The notes under the pieces were generated by a model, which saw nothing but the letters and a program-made list of their open reading frames with translations, was not told where the DNA came from and made no database searches. Below are positions 59,582 to 64,000 of a DNA stretch of 64,000 nucleotides, piece after piece. Within the stretch, counting starts at the first letter, position 1. Each line of letters starts with the position of its first letter. Both the position numbers and the translations under genes were made by a program. The DNA is from Allomyces macrogynus ATCC 38327 (lineage: Eukaryota > Blastocladiomycota > Blastocladiomycetes > Blastocladiales > Blastocladiaceae): the NCBI GenBank assembly GCA_000151295.1, contig GG745352.1, forward strand, positions 217,384 to 281,383. The letters run 5' to 3'.

Positions 59582-60020
59582 TGTCGGGTAGGGAGGTTGC
59601 GCATCGATCGTTTTGGTTTTCGGATTCCGGTCCCCGCGCTGATCCTTGGCTCGACGTTTCCCTGCGGCTGTCACGCCGCATTGAGCACGCGCGGCGGAAG
59701 TCGCGGCGGGGCTCGGCCGGCACATGTATATACATAATTTATCCCGCTGATTGAGATGGTTGCCATGGGCGAAGTGGGTCGGTTGAGGTGGAGAGGACCT
59801 CCAACGCCTGGCCTTGAGAGAATGAACGCGACTGGCAAGGCTTGGCAAAAGACAATTTATACAGAGCGACAACAATTGGGAAGCCGAAGACAAATTCGCC
59901 ACCAACGCAGCGCAAAACGGTCAAGGTGAGGGGCGGTCAAGGATCAGCCCATGGGAAGGGAACAACAAGCTTGTCAAAGACAAGTTGACGAACGTCCCAG
60001 GAAGTCGGTCACCCATGAAC

Positions 60021-60080
60021 GGCGGACCGCCCCTGTCGGGAATCGAACCCGACGCCGTGCTGACGACTTGTCAGCATGGC
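60021..60080 (-). other. tRNA-like structure (T arm with perfect B box plus hairpin)
   Basis: On the minus strand a tRNA T arm, GTCGGGTTCGATTCCCGAC (60053-60035), contains a perfect Pol III B box GGTTCGATTCC and is followed by CAGGGGC, like an acceptor 3' strand. Just 5' is a near-perfect 11-bp hairpin (60080-60054) with a 5-nt loop. No A box, D arm, canonical 7-nt anticodon loop or matching 5' acceptor was found nearby. It is probably a tRNA pseudogene or tRNA-derived fragment. Confidence 0.4.
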
Positions 60081-61664
60081 TACTCCTCTCGCGTGCGAAT
60101 TCTTAAACCTCGTCTCTACTCCACTCGCGTGCGGGACGCTCAGGCGTGGTTCTCTGTCTATTGCGTAGCACAAGTTGCGGAGACACGTCGCGCCTCGCCA
60201 GAGGCGAAGGAAGTCATTCGTGGGGACGCACGGATTTGCACATCGGAAAGTACAGTGTCCATCGTAATCATCGCGCTCGACGCAGCTGCGATGAGTGAGT
60301 GGGAGGGTTGTGTGATTTCGACGCCACGCGTCGATAAAACCCTGGTATTGACAGAAGAAGACCACCAAACCGCGGTGACACGGTGATCTCCAGCTCACAG
60401 CATTGCTGACGCGACCATACCTTTGCGATCCCTCGGTCACCATCACTAGCCGTCCCCGCGCATGGCCTGCGGAGAGTGAGACGTGACCTAACCATGTCCT
60501 GCAGCTCGAGGCTCTCACTACATCCAGTTGAAACGAGCGCGTCGCCATCGGACGCCGGAAGAAGATAAATGTGGAGGTGCGCGCATTTTGGGGTATTGTC
60601 AGACTGCACGACGTGCAGACGCCGCCCCAACTGAACCGTCGCGGCCTCCCACCTCCGCGGCGGTCCACCGCTGCAACCGCCACCGCAACCGCCACCACAA
60701 CCACCCGACGAAACGAGGCAGCGCCGGCCGAACGGGGTGGCGATGCGGGACGCGCGAGAGACGCGTAGCACATGCACGTGTACGCCACGCCTCACGACCG
60801 AGCCCCGGTTCCTCCCGATGCACAGCGACGATGCGAAGAGGTGAGCTGTCTTGAGGCCGTGCGAAAAGCGAGGCTGAAGAGGACCCAGGCGCGCATGTGT
60901 GATGGTATCGGCAGGACACGGACAGGCAAAGGGCACCGACTCACTGGTGCCCAACCGCCGCAAGCCGGAACGCGGTGCCGCGCGTCTCTCGTCTCATGAT
61001 CGCGGGTTCTGCCTACTTTCGCTCGCAAACGGCGCAAGTGTGGGAGCTCTCCGACAAAGGAGGGTCTGCAGACACGCGCACACGCCGGTGCCGTCCGTAT
61101 TGTTGGTGCGCCGTAACTTGCCCAACTGTCGTCGCCTCTCTCCGTAAGTGGTGCGCGTTGAGCGCGCCCCGAAACCCACGTTTTTCTCGTGGTCGTTGTG
61201 GCCCCACTGCACCATCCCGGCGCGTTCTCGTTGAATGCATGCTCGGCAACACAAGATTCATCACTCATCACGGCACGAGCCGTTGCCCCTGGTCGATTGA
61301 CGTTACTGCAGCCCATGCAGCGGCGGCGGGGCCCGCCGACCTTCAGTGCTCGCCTGCATCGCAGTGGGCAGGCGCGGCGCCGGCCGGAGCTGTCGACGAC
61401 GGTGGCGAGCTGTCTGGCGGCGGTCGGTGACATGCAAGTGCGCGTAGTGTGCGTATGCAACCAGTTTGCGATCCTTTTCATTTGCAAGGAGGCGGTCGAC
61501 GGGTTTCTTGGTCAAGAAAGGGAGAAAAAGGAGAATCGCAAAGGGCCACAGCCAGCTGCTGCAACCGCGCGCAACCAGGTCGGGTTTGGCTTGTCATTGA
61601 CCTCGATAACAAATCGCGGTCACGACAGATAACTTATAACCAGTACCCGCGCCGAGGACCCGCG

Positions 61665-61670
61665 TATAAA
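61665..61670 (+). promoter_or_regulatory. TATA box of malate dehydrogenase
   Basis: TATAAA in a GC-rich, then C/T-rich leader, 132 bp upstream of the MDH ATG. Position and the pyrimidine-rich stretch downstream fit a core promoter of a highly expressed gene. Confidence 0.5.
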
Positions 61671-61801
61671 GCCCGCGCGCACCCCCCGCACCCGCTTCCT
61701 CGTCTCTCTCCAATACCCGTTCTTGGACCCCGCTCCTGTCGTCGCTGCCTGATCCGCCGCGCCGTCGTTCTCGCATTCCCGCTCAAGCCAATCCTACCAA
61801 C

Positions 61802-63527
61802 ATGCCCGCCCTTGCCCCGCCCGCGACCCAACACCCCGCCAAGGCACGTAACAATTTACCAACAACACGATTTGAGAGCGGATACGCGCAACGAGGAGGC
61901 CGGTCCCGGCCGTTTTCTGCTGGCTGGCCATGTTTGACGTGGTTGTCGCGGCTTTTTCCCTCTCTCTGCGCGTTCTTTCCACTCGCTGCACTGCGCACAC
62001 CGTTGCGGACGCTGCGACGCGGTGGTCGTGCATTCGCACTCAGCGTTCGCGACCGTTCTCGCGCATGCGTGTCGCGCGGGGCAGCGGCGGGGACGGTTCG
62101 GCCCGTGCGGTGTGGTGCATGGAGTGGCGACCAGGTGCTGGGGCTCCGCTGCCACGCACGCGCGCGTACCGCGTGGTTCTTTTGCTGATGACGACCACCA
62201 CGCGCATGAGCGGGTGTTCTGATCGGTGGAGAAGCGCGTTGTGAATGGAAGCCGACGAGAACCCTGCTCCAGGGCGCGCTCACGTGTTGCTTGCAGCAAC
62301 GCACAGCAATCAAACGGAAATGAGAGACGCGCTCCTGAAAACCCGGCCACCTCGTCTTCTCGCTTTCGCGTATAATAGCAAAGTTGACGAGAACCTTGTG
62401 CTCACTGCTTTTGAACCGCGCCGACACAATAGGTTGAGCCCCTCCGCGTCTGCGTGACGGGTGCTGCCGGCCAGATCGCCTACTCCCTCATCATCAACAT
62501 TGCCAATGGGACCGTCTTTGGCCCAGAGCAGCCCGTGATCCTGCAGCTGCTCGACATTGCGCCGGCCTTGGAGGCCATGAAGGGCGTGGAAATGGAGCTC
62601 TACGACTGCGCGCTGCCGCTGCTCGCCGGCATTGTGCTCACGACCGACCCGCTCGAGGCCTTCCGCGACGTCGACTACGCGATCCTGCTCGGCGCGATGC
62701 CGCGTCGCGCCGGTATGCTGCGCAAGGACCTGCTCAAGGCCAACGTGGGCATTTTCCAGGTGCAGGGCGCTGCCATCGATGCGGTCGCCAAGAAGACGGT
62801 CAAGGTGGTTGTTGTCGGGAACCCGGCCAACACCAACGCTCTCGTCTGCTCGCACTACGCCCCCTCGATCCCTAAGGCCAACTTCTCGGCGCTCACCCGG
62901 CTCGATGAGAACCGCGCCAAGTCGATGGTAGCGGTTCGCGCGGGCGTCGCCGTGGACCAGGTCAAGAACGTGATTATCTGGGGCAACCACTCGAACACGC
63001 AGTACCCGGACGTCGCGCACGCGCACATTACGCGTGACGGTGCGCGCGTCGCCGTTGAGGAGGCCATCAAGGACGAAGCCTACCTGCACGGCGAGTTCAT
63101 CAAGGCCGTCGCGCTGCGCGGTGCTGCGATCATTGCCGCGCGCAAGCTCTCGTCGGCCATGTCGGCCGCCAAGGCTGTCGTCGACCACGTGCGCGACTGG
63201 CATTTCGGCACGCGCAGCGGCGAGTTTGTCTCGATGGCCGTCGTGACCGACGCGCACGCGGCTGCGGCCTACGGGATCCCGGAGGACCTGTGCTTCTCGC
63301 TGCCGCTGAGCATCAAGGAGGATGGCCACTACGAGGTCGTCGCGGGCCTGCCCGTCTCGGACTTTGCGCGAGGCAAGCTCGACGCGACGGTCGCGGAGCT
63401 CGAGGAGGAGAAGGCCGAGGCGTTTGCGCATATCGAGTACCTGGCCGCCGTCAAGAAAGCGGAGGAGGAGGCCAAGACCGCACACGCCAACGGCGACGCC
63501 GCACCCGTTGCTGAGGTGTCGGCATAA
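61802..63527 (+). CDS. MDH1: Malate dehydrogenase, cytosolic type (MDH1)
   Basis: NAD-dependent malate/oxaloacetate interconversion. Exon 1, 61802-61843 ([14 protein letters not shown]), is joined to 62433-63527 across a 589-nt intron with a GC donor (AAG|GCACGT) and acceptor CAATAG. Together 378 residues. NAD-binding [29 protein letters not shown] (substrate Arg loop of the cytosolic type), [27 protein letters not shown] (catalytic Asp, substrate Arg), [13 protein letters not shown] (catalytic His) and the GEFVSMAV strand are all present. The MDH1 type is shown by MPRRAGM and [12 protein letters not shown] Glu/Ala-rich tail of about 40 residues extends past the usual end. Confidence 0.95.
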
Positions 63528-63861
63528 GCGCACTCTCGGTCCGTGGAGACGACGACGTTTGCCAGGCGCACTCGTCGGTTGCGCCTGACCCCACGACCTT
63601 GTTTTGCGTCTCTTTCCTTTTTTGTTATCGCATCGGGTGCTTGTGGCCCGACGGGAATGAGGCCGGCTCCTTCTTTGGGTGCGGTTTCTGTTTGAGAGCG
63701 GGTGCGGGCCCGCAACGTGTACAGCTTATATAAAATGAAATGCGAACCCACACCAAAATCCATATTTTTCAACGCCGATAACTGGGCTTGGATGAACGAT
63801 TCCAAGGGTGTTCCTCGTCACGGCCGCGCTCTAAGCGACGCGGCAGGCGTTCACCGAGGCC
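63528..63861. other. 3' region of MDH1
   Basis: Probable 3' UTR and spacer. An AT-rich stretch (TATATAAAATG near 63727) may hold the 3' processing signal. Nothing else seen. Confidence 0.4.
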
Positions 63862-64000
63862 ATGATCAAAGCGCTCTCCACGATCACGCATGGAACGCTC
63901 TCCACGGCCACCTTCATGTCGCTCTTTACGATCGCGGCCGAACCGTTCTCCACGGAAGCGCTCTCTACGGTCGCCCGGAAGGCTGGTGCGCTCACCACGA
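63862..64000 (+). CDS. Partial open frame with Leu-Ser-Thr repeats, runs off the window
   Basis: ATG at 63862, preceded by a possible splice acceptor (GCGGCAG) and open to the window end. The translation repeats a short unit: KALSTITH, GTLSTATF, MSLFTIAA, EPFSTEAL, STVARKAG. The DNA repeats CGCTCTCCACG with variation at roughly 22-26 bp spacing. No family recognised. It may be the start of a repetitive protein or a degenerate minisatellite. Confidence 0.3.
   Translation, partial: MIKALSTITHGTLSTATFMSLFTIAAEPFSTEALSTVARKAGALTT

Larger units (their letters stand above)
59582..61801. other. Intergenic, 2.2 kb, largest gene-free stretch
   Basis: Between the peptide transporter and malate dehydrogenase. 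Apart from a tRNA-like structure near 60.03-60.08 kb and a TATA box at 61665, I recognise no gene. The minus-strand open frames at 60.0-61.5 kb are Arg/Thr-rich and look non-coding. Confidence 0.45.

Noticed and set aside
60157..60210. GCCTCTG near 60.2 kb as 5' acceptor strand of the tRNA-like structure
   Set aside because: It pairs with CAGGGGC, but lies about 170 nt away with no D arm or anticodon arm between, so probably chance.
62310..63533. 407-residue minus-strand open frame opposite MDH1
   Set aside because: Antisense of a fully conserved enzyme; His/Arg/Val-rich composition typical of shadow frames.
1..64000. CRISPR arrays, bacterial operons, phage or defence islands
   Set aside because: Spliceosomal introns, eukaryotic initiator tRNA and exclusively eukaryotic families show nuclear DNA; no spaced direct-repeat array was seen.

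Overview
The window is eukaryotic nuclear DNA that is GC-rich in coding regions. Genes lie close together on both strands and carry many short introns, commonly 55-85 nt, with CTNA-type branch points and GT-AG (occasionally GC-AG) ends. The gene set is opisthokont: striatin, a fungal-type PTR2/POT peptide transporter, Rat1, Grc3, Rpc37/RPC5, Ypt1 and trimethyllysine dioxygenase. It also contains genes for a motile cilium and its transition zone (SPEF2/CPC1, a large axonemal-type WD-repeat protein, CC2D2A) and a cobalamin adenosyltransferase. My inference is an early-diverging zoosporic (flagellated) fungus, for example Blastocladiomycota or a chytrid. The sequence alone does not name the species. 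Exon borders were worked out by hand from splice motifs, phase and family conservation, so individual borders may be off by a few bases.

Layout. At 0-12 kb there is a D-lactate dehydrogenase (+), then a run of minus-strand genes: cobalamin adenosyltransferase, a PRXL2-type peroxiredoxin-like gene, a class I histone deacetylase, a cysteine-desulfurase-like PLP enzyme and a second PRXL2 paralogue. At 12-24 kb lie a relic of a Y-family DNA polymerase, Rab1/Ypt1 (-), Grc3/NOL9 polynucleotide kinase (-), an initiator tRNA-Met (+), RNA polymerase III subunit RPC5 (-) and striatin (+). At 24-48 kb lie an F-box-like hypothetical (-), a roughly 6 kb WD-repeat ciliary gene (-), Rat1/XRN2 (+), SPEF2 (+), a CDF zinc transporter (-) and CC2D2A (-). 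At 48-64 kb lie trimethyllysine dioxygenase (+), a candidate small inverted-repeat element, an F-box/LRR gene (-), a decayed F-box/LRR locus apparently interrupted by a 1.04 kb inverted-repeat element, proteasome alpha-7/PSMA3 (-), a POT peptide transporter (+), a tRNA-like structure, cytosolic malate dehydrogenase (+) and a partial open frame at the edge.

Functional threads. Three cilium genes lie within about 23 kb (SPEF2 for the central pair, the WD-repeat protein probably for the axoneme, CC2D2A for the transition zone). Grc3 and Rat1 act consecutively in rRNA ITS2 processing. Lactate and malate dehydrogenases and the first step of carnitine synthesis represent central carbon metabolism. 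The adenosyltransferase implies B12-dependent metabolism.

Most notable observations: the D-lactate dehydrogenase ends in TAG-CAA-TTA, the classic leaky-stop context, followed by 113 further open in-frame codons with coding-like composition. Its N-terminus also resembles the end of a cyclic-nucleotide-binding domain. Other points of interest are the polymerase relic that kept its ends but lost its catalytic core, the two inverted-repeat elements, and a 5' fragment of the initiator tRNA exactly 200 bp upstream of the intact gene.
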